From Micavibrio sp. UBA5703 (GTDB taxonomy: Bacteria > Pseudomonadota > Alphaproteobacteria > Micavibrionales > Micavibrionaceae): a stretch of DNA of 43,621 bases. A program made the translations under genes and the position numbers. The stretch is from the NCBI GenBank assembly GCA_002420015.1, contig DIHF01000064.1, positions 35,960 to 79,580 on the forward strand, in the 5' to 3' direction. The notes under the pieces were generated by a model. It was not told the DNA's origin. It made no database searches and was given only the letters and a program-made list of their open reading frames with translations. Of the stretch, positions 33,533-40,947 are shown one piece after another (the first letter of the stretch is position 1; every line of letters begins with the position of its first letter).

Positions 33533-34624
33533 ATGACAAGTTCAAAGACAGGTAACAAGAGGAAGCTGAAAGAAATTCGGGAATTTCGTAAACAGGTATT
33601 GGCCTGGTACGACAGGCATGCCCGCATTCTACCATGGCGCAGCCCGCCGGGGCAAAAGCCGGACCCTTATCATGTCTGGCTTTCGGAGATCATGCTTCAG
33701 CAAACCACTGTCGGTGCGGTTATTCCGTACTTTGAGAAGTTTCTTCGCAAGTGGCCAGATATAAAGGCTTTGGCCAATGCCGAACGCCAAGACGTCATGA
33801 GCGCTTGGGCCGGGCTTGGATATTATACGCGGGCCAGAAACCTCCATACATGTGCCAAAGTTGTTTTAGAAGAAATGAACGGAATTTTTCCGGAGGAAGA
33901 AAAGGCGCTTTTGGCACTGCCTGGGATCGGCCCCTATACGGCGGCGGCAGTTTCGGCCATTGCTTTCAACAAACCTACCAATGTCGTAGACGGAAACATC
34001 GAAAGGATTATGGCGCGTTATTTTGCTGTAACGGAACCGTTGCCGGGGATAAAAAAGAAATTGAAGGCACATGCTCTTGCCTTGTCTAACAAGCAGTCCG
34101 AACGTCCCGGCGATTACGCGCAAGCCTTGATGGACATCGGCGCGGGCATCTGTACGCCACGTACACCCAAGTGTGGGATTTGCCCCATACAAGCGGGTTG
34201 TAAAGGATACAATCAAGGAATTGCGAAGGATTTGCCTGCACGGGCCGTTAAACCTTTAAAGCCACAAAGATTTGGTTTTCTATACTGGATACAGGACAAG
34301 GAGGGTAGGGTGTTACTGCATCGCAGGCCAGAGAAGGGATTGCTCGGTGGGACATACGGCCTGCCGACCTCGGATTGGGTGGATGCATCTGAAAGGGACA
34401 ATCTTGAGCACCTCAAGCATTTTCAAGAGATACGTTTTGAGGGAGACGATCGCAAAAAGATACGTCACAGCTTTACACATTTTGACCTTGAGCTTGAGGT
34501 GAGACGCTCCGCACCCGTTAAGTCATTAAAAATTGGTAAAGACTATTTTTGGCATCGAACTGAAGATATTGGCGATTTCGGCTTTCCTTCAGTATTCAAA
34601 AAGGCTTTAAAGCTGAACCTGTGA
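33533..34624 (+). CDS. mutY: Adenine DNA glycosylase MutY
   Basis: A 363-aa glycosylase that removes A opposite 8-oxoG. Catalytic residues E52 (SEIMLQQT) and D153 (NVVDGNIERI) are present, as is the helix-hairpin-helix LPGIGPYTAAAV. The iron-sulfur cysteines are C207, C214, C217 and C223 in the C-x6-C-x2-C-x5-C pattern. The C-terminal NUDIX-like domain (about 245-363) recognises 8-oxoG. Length is normal. Confidence 0.95.
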   Translation: MTSSKTGNKRKLKEIREFRKQVLAWYDRHARILPWRSPPGQKPDPYHVWLSEIMLQQTTVGAVIPYFEKFLRKWPDIKALANAERQDVMSAWAGLGYYTRARNLHTCAKVVLEEMNGIFPEEEKALLALPGIGPYTAAAVSAIAFNKPTNVVDGNIERIMARYFAVTEPLPGIKKKLKAHALALSNKQSERPGDYAQALMDIGAGICTPRTPKCGICPIQAGCKGYNQGIAKDLPARAVKPLKPQRFGFLYWIQDKEGRVLLHRRPEKGLLGGTYGLPTSDWVDASERDNLEHLKHFQEIRFEGDDRKKIRHSFTHFDLELEVRRSAPVKSLKIGKDYFWHRTEDIGDFGFPSVFKKALKLNL

Positions 34625-34693
34625 AGTTGCAGTTAAGCCCTCAAAGGCATATAATTATATCGGGGGCCGGTAACAGTTTCGTGGTGGTAATAT

Positions 34694-35692
34694 TTGAAAA
34701 ATTTCATCTATAGCAAACTTCTTCTTCTGGCCCTTTTGGTCGCCCTTGTCGTTCCCGGGATTCCTGTATCTGCTCAATCATCTTCAACCGATCTGCTGGG
34801 TAAAGAGCGCAAATACCGTTACGAAAAGGTAACGATAAAGACCCTTTCACAGCTTTATTGGGCCCTGGACAAGCTCGACATCGAAAAAGTCGCCGACGTT
34901 GACTACTTCATGATGATAAATGAATGTGACATATACAAAGACTATAACCAGCATGAATTCGAGTGGCGGGAGATTAGAAAATCAGCGAAAAATTACATAC
35001 AAGACAATAAAAAATCTTTTCCGCTTCGCTTCGAATTCATTCAGGAGCTCAGACTGAAGGAATACGACCTCAAAAATCAACAATTTGAGGTTGAGGATGA
35101 GTACAAGATACCCAGAACGCGCAGATTTGAGGTTGAGGCTTTGGATGCAGCGGATGCTACAACCTGCGGCCATATCGGAAACATCCCCGGTTATCCTCGC
35201 GGCTTGATTGTCGAATTCAGTCGGCCGTTTGAGTTGTCGTCTCTCCCCGTTACGCCCGAGATAGCTGAAAAATACATCGACCAAAAGATGATTGCTTTCA
35301 GGGCGCTCCCGGAACACCAGCAAAACGAGAAGTTCCTGTCTTCAACCAGGGACATATATCTCGTTATGAAGATTAAAATCTTCTCCTACCAAGGGGGCGC
35401 AAGGACGCGTGAAGGTATGGATTTAGCCAATGTGCTTGGCGTTCTTGAGGGCTATGAAGTTTACGCAGATCAGGACAGGAAATTCCTGCTGCACTCCGAA
35501 AACTACATACGGGCAAGAAAGAAATCGAAGCTGGAAGAAGACCTGATCAGGCAATACCAGGAATCCAAGAAGAAGCAGGAAGACCTGGAGGCCAAGCAGG
35601 CAACGGAAGCTGCTGCCAATACCGCAAAGTATCAGGAGGAAAAGGCAATAAAAGAAGTTTCCGAGGACGGACAGGCGCCGGCGGCACCGTAA
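34694..35692 (+). CDS. Secreted protein of unknown function (332 aa), DUF4852-like
   Basis: A predicted exported protein: the signal peptide is at about 1-27 (KNFIYSKLLLLALLVALVVPG...SAQ). The mature part is charged, with mixed helix and strand, and the last ~65 residues form a Lys/Glu/Gln-rich coiled coil ending in an Ala/Pro tail. It resembles DUF4852 proteins of alphaproteobacteria, from memory only. The start is TTG at 34694, needed to include the signal peptide, with GGTGG upstream. It abuts ccrM tail to tail with no intergenic base. Confidence 0.8.
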   Translation: MKNFIYSKLLLLALLVALVVPGIPVSAQSSSTDLLGKERKYRYEKVTIKTLSQLYWALDKLDIEKVADVDYFMMINECDIYKDYNQHEFEWREIRKSAKNYIQDNKKSFPLRFEFIQELRLKEYDLKNQQFEVEDEYKIPRTRRFEVEALDAADATTCGHIGNIPGYPRGLIVEFSRPFELSSLPVTPEIAEKYIDQKMIAFRALPEHQQNEKFLSSTRDIYLVMKIKIFSYQGGARTREGMDLANVLGVLEGYEVYADQDRKFLLHSENYIRARKKSKLEEDLIRQYQESKKKQEDLEAKQATEAAANTAKYQEEKAIKEVSEDGQAPAAP

Positions 35693-36790
35693 CTATAACG
35701 TCTCCGCCCTGATTTTCTGCCGCAGATTATCAATAGGAATGTTTTTCCCCTTATCCGTGTAATGCCAGAACGTCCAGCCGTTGCAGGATGGCGCGCCTTG
35801 TAATTCTGCGCCGACCTTATGGATAGAGCCGCGCAGGGGCTGTATGCGGTTTTGAGCAATGACGCTGCCATCGGCGTGAACCTTGGCGCGGAATTTGTTT
35901 TTTGAATCGGTCAGAACCGCGCCGGGCTTAAGCATCCCGCGCTCCAGCAGCCATCCGAAGGGAACGCGCACTTCCTCACGTTTCGGCAAAGTCTCAATAA
36001 GATTTTTATCGAGTTCCTTGATATCGGCAATGCGTTCCTTTGCATATTTCGCGTAAGTTTTGTCGCGCTCGATGCCGATAAAATGGCGGCCCAGTTTTTT
36101 GGCCACGGCACCGGTTGTGCCAGTGCCGAAAAATGGATCAAGAATCGTATCGCCCTTTTTGGTGGAGGACATGAGAACGCGGGCGAGCAGGGCTTCGGGC
36201 TTTTGCGTCGGGTGGGCTTTGTCGCCGTTTTTATCCTTGAGGCGCTCGCCGCCCGTACAAAGAGGCAAATACCAGTCGCTGCGCATTTGCAGGTCTTCGT
36301 TCAGCGATTTCATGGCATCGTAATTGAAATGATATTTCGACTCTTTGGACTTCGCCGCCCAGATGAGGGTTTCGTGCGCGTTGGTAAAGCGGCGGCCGCG
36401 AAAATTTGGCATCGGATTGGATTTGCGCCAGATCACGTCGTTCAAGATCCAGAACCCCATATCCTGGAGTATATAGCCAAGGCGGAAAATATTGTGATAG
36501 CTGCCGATCACCCAGATCGAGCCGTTGGGCTTGAGCGTATCACGCGCGGCGGACAGCCAGTCGCGGGTGAATTCGTCATATGCCTTCAGGCTTTCGAACT
36601 GGTCCCAGTCGTTATCGACCGCATCGACTTTCGTATTGTTGGGGCGGTGAAGATCGCCGCCGAGCTGGAGGTTATAAGGCGGGTCGGCAAAGATCAGATC
36701 GACGGATTCTTTTTTGACGGAACGCATGATTTTAACGCAATCGCCAACATGGACGGAATCAGTGGATATCTGAATCTTTTGACTCGACAT
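35693..36790 (-). CDS. ccrM: CcrM-type DNA adenine N6-methyltransferase (GANTC)
   Basis: A 365-aa beta-class methyltransferase. The catalytic DPPY is at 36-39 (IFADPPYNLQLGG), the SAM motif FxGxG appears in LDPFFGTGTTGAVAKKLGR, and the C-terminal CcrM domain is present (VPFGWLLERGMLKPGAVL to GWTFWHYTDKGKNIPI). CcrM methylates GANTC and couples transcription of cell-cycle genes to replication. Its promoter region is packed with GANTC sites (see separate entry). AAAGGAA precedes the ATG. Confidence 0.96.
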   Translation of the reverse strand: MSSQKIQISTDSVHVGDCVKIMRSVKKESVDLIFADPPYNLQLGGDLHRPNNTKVDAVDNDWDQFESLKAYDEFTRDWLSAARDTLKPNGSIWVIGSYHNIFRLGYILQDMGFWILNDVIWRKSNPMPNFRGRRFTNAHETLIWAAKSKESKYHFNYDAMKSLNEDLQMRSDWYLPLCTGGERLKDKNGDKAHPTQKPEALLARVLMSSTKKGDTILDPFFGTGTTGAVAKKLGRHFIGIERDKTYAKYAKERIADIKELDKNLIETLPKREEVRVPFGWLLERGMLKPGAVLTDSKNKFRAKVHADGSVIAQNRIQPLRGSIHKVGAELQGAPSCNGWTFWHYTDKGKNIPIDNLRQKIRAETL

Positions 36791-36890
36791 TTGATTTTTC
36801 CTTTCGTTCAGAAAGGCGAATCATGATTCATCGGCGAGTCGCTGTCAAGGCATTATTTTGAAATAACCTTACGATTCACATAACGGAGTC
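36705..36890. promoter_or_regulatory. GANTC cluster and promoter of ccrM
   Basis: Nine GANTC sites lie at 36705, 36756, 36772, 36781, 36818, 36825, 36836, 36873 and 36886 (first base of each). On the minus strand TTGACA (36843-36848), 17 bp and CATGAT (36820-36825) form a plausible promoter. Sites 36836 and 36825 lie in its spacer and -10 area and 36818 just downstream, so methylation state could directly affect transcription. Confidence 0.7.
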
Positions 36891-36909
36891 AACGAGTTAA
36901 GGAGGAAAA

Positions 36910-37605
36910 TTAAACCGCTATCGCAGACTGGCTTTGCGTTTTGCCGAATTCAATAAAATTCCTTACCGGGGCAAAACTCCGCCTGTGGTGGGGGGTGATG
37001 CCGAAGCGGTCGATGGCCGCAAGGTGTTCGGCGGTTGGATAGCCTACGTTCCGTTCCCAGCCGTAATGCGGATGTTCCGCCGCCAGTTCCGTCATGATGC
37101 GGTCGCGGGTGACTTTGGCCAGAATGGAGGCTGCGGCGATGGAAACGGATTTGCCGTCGCCCTTCACAACCGCCTGCGCCTTGCAGGGCAGGTTTTTGGG
37201 GATGCGGTTGCCGTCGATTAATGCCACTCTATCATTCTGAAGGGCTTGCCCCGAAGAATCTAGATCCTTCAGCGTAAACGCTTCAGGATGACAGTTAGAA
37301 AAAGCCTTTTCCATCGCCTTAAGGCTGGCCTGCAAAATGTTGATCTCATCAATCTCCTGCGGAGAGACTTCGGCAATCCCGTAGATAAAATTCTCGGAAA
37401 TTTTCTCAAACAGATATTCCAGCATTTTATCGGAGAGTTTTTTGCTGTCTCTGATTTCCCCGACAAAATCGAGGCTGCGCTTGTCATCCGGGATATGAAC
37501 ACACGCCGCAACGACAGGCCCGGCCAGCGGCCCGCGCCCGGCCTCGTCCAGACCGAAGACGGGGCCGTTATGGGCGTTTTCGAGGGTAAAGTTGGGGTAA
37601 ATCAT
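36910..37605 (-). CDS. rnhB: Ribonuclease HII with an in-frame repeat insertion
   Basis: A 231-aa RNase HII. The N-terminal GLDEAGRGPLAGPVV carries the DE pair, the middle has LIDGN, and SIAAASILAKVTRD holds the other metal ligands. Between KAMEKAF and VALIDGN the protein carries about 22 extra residues (residues 105-125) encoded by a TCATTCTGAAG...CTTCAGGATGA palindrome (37232-37292). The frame stays open and the catalytic residues are intact, so the enzyme is probably functional. It cleaves RNA in DNA-RNA hybrids. Confidence 0.93.
   Translation of the reverse strand: MIYPNFTLENAHNGPVFGLDEAGRGPLAGPVVAACVHIPDDKRSLDFVGEIRDSKKLSDKMLEYLFEKISENFIYGIAEVSPQEIDEINILQASLKAMEKAFSNCHPEAFTLKDLDSSGQALQNDRVALIDGNRIPKNLPCKAQAVVKGDGKSVSIAAASILAKVTRDRIMTELAAEHPHYGWERNVGYPTAEHLAAIDRFGITPHHRRSFAPVRNFIEFGKTQSQSAIAV
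37232..37292. repeat. Palindromic repeat inserted in frame in rnhB
   Basis: TCATTCTGAAG at the left and CTTCAGGATGA at the right form the arms, with inner GGGCTTGCCCC and AGCGTAAACGCT palindromes. It belongs to the same family as the intergenic elements at 2288 and 12065. It encodes residues with no counterpart in other RNase HII sequences. Confidence 0.85.
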
Positions 37606-37636
37606 ACCGTTTTTTAAGCTGAAATGAATAATTTAG

Positions 37637-37665
37637 TTGACGTAATTATATTTCTGTAATAATTT
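37637..37665 (+). promoter_or_regulatory. Candidate promoter of the YbjQ-like gene
   Basis: TTGACG (37637-37642), 17 bp, TAATTT (37660-37665). The region between divergent rnhB and this gene is A+T-rich. A second TATAAT at 37684-37689 has no good -35. Confidence 0.45.
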
Positions 37666-37701
37666 ACCCGCAAAATCACTTTTTATAATAGGGATTTTAC
37701 A

Positions 37702-37989
37702 ATGTCTGAAGAGCATAACCAAATTCATGTTACTACATTACCTCAGGTTGCGGGACATAAGATTGTCAAGGACTTGGGTGCAATCTTTGTTAATGTTAGC
37801 TCCAGTCTATTGCATGCCAACCAAGATTCCTTGTTTGCAGCCTTAAGAAAAAAGGCTTCGTCTTTAGGCGCTAATGCAGTTGTTGGTGTCAGTTGTCAAT
37901 TTAATACAAGCAGCATTAACAGCGATCCCTTAATTTTAGGAACAGCCGTTCAAATTGAGCCGGAAACACTTGACGCCCCTCGTGCTTAA
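37702..37989 (+). CDS. YbjQ-like (UPF0145/heavy-metal-binding domain) protein
   Basis: A 95-aa protein with the family pattern: an N-terminal strand (IHVTTLPQVAGHKIVKDLG) and the signature LGANAVVGV near 70-78, followed by a final strand. Proteins of this type form pentameric rings and are named for possible metal binding; their biochemical role is poorly known. It is shorter than the usual ~105 aa. AGGGA precedes the ATG. Its stop overlaps the pepN stop by 4 nt on the other strand. Confidence 0.78.
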   Translation: MSEEHNQIHVTTLPQVAGHKIVKDLGAIFVNVSSSLLHANQDSLFAALRKKASSLGANAVVGVSCQFNTSSINSDPLILGTAVQIEPETLDAPRA

Positions 37990-40751
37990 CCCTTCAACGA
38001 TTTAGAGACGATTTCGAATACATCGGGAGAAAGTTTCGGCTCCTTCAGTATCCGTTGCAAGCTTGCCTTCATTAATTCCTGACGGTCCTGTGTATAACGC
38101 CGCCATTCCTTGAGCGGGGTCAGCAAACGCGCGGCGATTTGCGGGTTGATGGCGTTGAGTTCGATAACGGCATCGGTGAGGAAGTCATACCCCGAGCCAT
38201 CCACGGCATGAAAACGAACCGGATTGTTCATCGCAAACCCGCCGTAAAGCGCGCGCACGCGGTTAGGGTTTTTGATGTTGAAGTCCGGATGTTTCCGCAG
38301 CTTTTTAACGGTTTCTATTGTTTTGGGCAGATGGATTTGCGCCTGCGCCGAAAACCATTTGTCGATGACGAGGGGATAATTTTTGTACCGCGCATAAAAA
38401 TCAGCGCCGATTTCATCGGCTATCGGCCCCTCCAGCGCACAAGCCAGATACAGCGCCGCCATGCGATCGGTCATATTGTTGGCATCTTTGTAGTGCGCCT
38501 TTGCACGGAGAGCGTCTTCATCGGTCAGACGATTGGCCGCAATCAGCATGACGGTGTTTTGCAAAGCGCGCTGGCCCATAGCCTCGGGCGTAAGCTGGAA
38601 ATTATCGCCGGTCAGATTTGATGTATATATTTCTTCCAACTGCGGGAAAAACTTATGCGCGATGGTGTTCAATAAAAGTTCGCGCGCGTCGTGAATGGCC
38701 TGCGGGTCGACAACTTCATGATCCTGCGCGATGCGTGAAATGTCGGGGAGACTCAAAGCACGGGCCATGAGCGCCTTGTCGGATTTCCTGTCCAGGGCGC
38801 GATCCAGAAGGTTTTCGTAGGTTTTAAGAAATCCCTCAATTGTCATCTCGACCGAGGGCGCAGCCCGAGCGGAGAGATCTCCGTCGGAAGATGGCTGAGA
38901 AGATCCCTCGGCTGCGCTCGGGATGACATTGATGAGTTTGTTAATGGTTCGCAGGAAATAACTTTGCCCGGATTCCCATTTATTGAATCCGTCACTGTCG
39001 TGAACCATAAGGAACTTCAGTTCATCGTCGCTGAGTTCAGTGTGAAGTTTCACTGGTGCTGAAAAATTGCGCAGAACAGATGGAACGGGTTTTGAGGGGA
39101 TGTTGTCGAGTATGAAGGATTGTTTTTCTTCGGTGAGATGAAGGACAACAGAGTTGTCATCCTGAAGGCTCGCAGAGCCTGAAGGATCTCCTTTCTTCTT
39201 GGCATGAGATCCTTCCCCCGGCTCAAGGCCGGGGTCAGGATGACATTGAAGGGTAATGGCGTCACCATTTCTATCCAGCAACCCGATCCTGACCGGGATA
39301 TGCATCGGTTTTTTGTTTTTCTGGCCGGGGGTGGCCGGGATTTTTTGTTCCAGTTCAACGACGTAATTTTTACTGTCGGCATTATAAATGCCACGGAAAT
39401 GAACTTCCGGCGTTCCAGCCTGCGAATACCAAAGCTTGAAATGCGATAAATCAATACCGCTCGCATCTTCCATAGCTTTGACAAAATCGTCACAAGTTGC
39501 GGCCGTGCCGTCATGGCGGGAGAAGTAAAGCGCCGCGCCCTTGCGGTAGTTTTCCGGCCCCAAAATGGTCTGCATCATGCGGATGACCTCCGCGCCTTTT
39601 TCGTACACCGTCATGGTGTAGAAATTATTGATCTCGATGTAGTTGTCGGGCCGGATCGGGTGGGCGAGGGGGCCACCATCTTCGGCGAACTGAAAGCGGC
39701 GCAGATGCGTGACATCGTCGATGCGCTGGACGGCGCGGGAGTTCATATCGGCGGAAAACTCCTGATCGCGGAAAACGGTAAGGCCTTCTTTGAGCGAGAG
39801 CTGAAACCAGTCGCGGCAGGTCACGCGGTTACCGCTCCAGTTGTGAAAATATTCGTGCGCGATCACCCCTTCGACGCGCATGAAATCCGTATCCGTCGCC
39901 GTATCCTTATGCGCCAGCACCAGCGCCGTGTTGAAAATATTGAGCGATTTATTTTCCATCGCCCCCATGTTGAAATCGCTGACCGCGACAATGTTGAACA
40001 CGCCTAGGTCATATTCGCGGCCATAGACGCGCTCGTCCCACGCCATCGACGCTTTCAGCGCCGCCATCGCATGGCCGGTGCGCTCGACATCGCCATCGCG
40101 CACCCAGATATTCAGCTCGACTTCGCGCCCGCCCATGGTGGTGAAGCGGTCGTGATTGGCGACCAGATCGCCCGCGACCAGCGCGAAAAGATAGCTCGGC
40201 TTGGGCCAGGGATCCTCCCATATTGCCCAATGGGTGCCGTCGTCATGATCGCCGCTGTCGATCCGATTGCCATTGGACAGCAGCACCGGGAACAGCGCCT
40301 TGTCGCCGGTCATGGTGACGCGATAGACGCTCATCACATCGGGCCGGTCGGGGTGGAAAGTGATGCGCCGGAACCCCTCGGCCTCGCATTGCGTGCAATA
40401 GGTGTCGCCGGATTTATACAGCCCCTCCAGGCGCGTGTTCTCTTCGGGGTGAATGCGTGTTTTGATTTCCAGCGTAAATTCCGGTTTGTGCGGGCAGGGC
40501 AGGGTAAGCCCCTTATCATCGGCTTTGAAGTTTTCGACCTTTGCGCCGTCCAATCTGATGTCCATCAGTTCCAGACCTTCGCCATTGAGAAACAAATCCT
40601 CCCGGCAATGGGGCGGGGCGCTGAATCGCAATTTGGATTGAACCAGCGTATAGCCGTCATGGATATCGAAGTTCAGGTCGATATGATGCAGCTTATACGG
40701 ATAGGGCTTGTAGTCCTTGAGATAAACGGTTTTCGGTTCTTCTGTTTTCAT
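37986..40751 (-). CDS. pepN: Aminopeptidase N (M1 family) with two in-frame repeat insertions
   Basis: A 921-aa M1 metallo-aminopeptidase. GAMEN is at 263-267 and the zinc motif HEYFH at 299-303, with the third ligand Glu in LKEGLTVF. The C-terminal ARM-like domain is present. Two palindromic repeats are inserted in frame, around residues 503-532 (39156-39245) and 608-637 (38842-38928), both downstream of the active site. I chose the ATG at 40751 because the family begins near KTVYLKDYKPYPY; an upstream GTG start would read into a repeat. It is convergent with the YbjQ-like gene. Confidence 0.93.
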   Translation of the reverse strand: MKTEEPKTVYLKDYKPYPYKLHHIDLNFDIHDGYTLVQSKLRFSAPPHCREDLFLNGEGLELMDIRLDGAKVENFKADDKGLTLPCPHKPEFTLEIKTRIHPEENTRLEGLYKSGDTYCTQCEAEGFRRITFHPDRPDVMSVYRVTMTGDKALFPVLLSNGNRIDSGDHDDGTHWAIWEDPWPKPSYLFALVAGDLVANHDRFTTMGGREVELNIWVRDGDVERTGHAMAALKASMAWDERVYGREYDLGVFNIVAVSDFNMGAMENKSLNIFNTALVLAHKDTATDTDFMRVEGVIAHEYFHNWSGNRVTCRDWFQLSLKEGLTVFRDQEFSADMNSRAVQRIDDVTHLRRFQFAEDGGPLAHPIRPDNYIEINNFYTMTVYEKGAEVIRMMQTILGPENYRKGAALYFSRHDGTAATCDDFVKAMEDASGIDLSHFKLWYSQAGTPEVHFRGIYNADSKNYVVELEQKIPATPGQKNKKPMHIPVRIGLLDRNGDAITLQCHPDPGLEPGEGSHAKKKGDPSGSASLQDDNSVVLHLTEEKQSFILDNIPSKPVPSVLRNFSAPVKLHTELSDDELKFLMVHDSDGFNKWESGQSYFLRTINKLINVIPSAAEGSSQPSSDGDLSARAAPSVEMTIEGFLKTYENLLDRALDRKSDKALMARALSLPDISRIAQDHEVVDPQAIHDARELLLNTIAHKFFPQLEEIYTSNLTGDNFQLTPEAMGQRALQNTVMLIAANRLTDEDALRAKAHYKDANNMTDRMAALYLACALEGPIADEIGADFYARYKNYPLVIDKWFSAQAQIHLPKTIETVKKLRKHPDFNIKNPNRVRALYGGFAMNNPVRFHAVDGSGYDFLTDAVIELNAINPQIAARLLTPLKEWRRYTQDRQELMKASLQRILKEPKLSPDVFEIVSKSLKG
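38842..38928. repeat. Palindromic repeat inserted in frame in pepN (C-terminal copy)
   Basis: GTCATCTCGACCGAGGG...ends in CCCTCGGC...TCGGGATGAC; the outer arms pair. It spans 87 nt (29 codons), and encodes the stretch VIPSAAEGSSQPSS...SVEMT, which breaks the family sequence between INKLIN and IEGFLKTYENLL. Confidence 0.85.
39156..39245. repeat. Palindromic repeat inserted in frame in pepN (N-terminal copy)
   Basis: GTCATCCTGAAGG at the left and GTCAGGATGAC at the right are the arms, with inner CTCGCAGAGC and CCGGCTCAAGGCCGG palindromes. It spans 90 nt (30 codons) and encodes CHPDPGLEPGEGS...ASLQDDN, between the strands GDAITLQ and SVVLHLTEEKQ. Confidence 0.85.
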
Positions 40752-40761
40752 GCTTGTTTTT

Positions 40762-40915
40762 ACCACAGAGCGCACAGAGGACACAGAGGTTTTCGCAGGA
40801 ATTAACCTTTTACGTCATCCCGGAAAGTGCGGAGCGCTTATCCGGGATTTATGTCGCTGTTGCCTTTCTCAGGCACAAACCCCGGATAAAGGCTTGCGCC
40901 TTTTCCGGGGTGACG
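40762..40915. repeat. Composite repeat upstream of pepN
   Basis: ACCACAGAGCGCACAGAGG...ACACAGAGG is a run of imperfect short repeats (40762-40790). It is followed by a large imperfect palindrome from CGTCATCCCGGA (about 40813) to TCCGGGGTGACG (about 40915), with inner CCGGATAA-type arms. No gene is evident in 40785-40947. Confidence 0.75.
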
Positions 40916-40947
40916 ACGGGATTTAATCGGGTTTAGACTGGCGTTTA

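Noticed and set aside
40752..40784. GTG start of pepN 11 codons upstream
   Set aside because: The extra residues would be encoded by a CACAGAG-type repeat, and the family sequence begins at the ATG at 40751.
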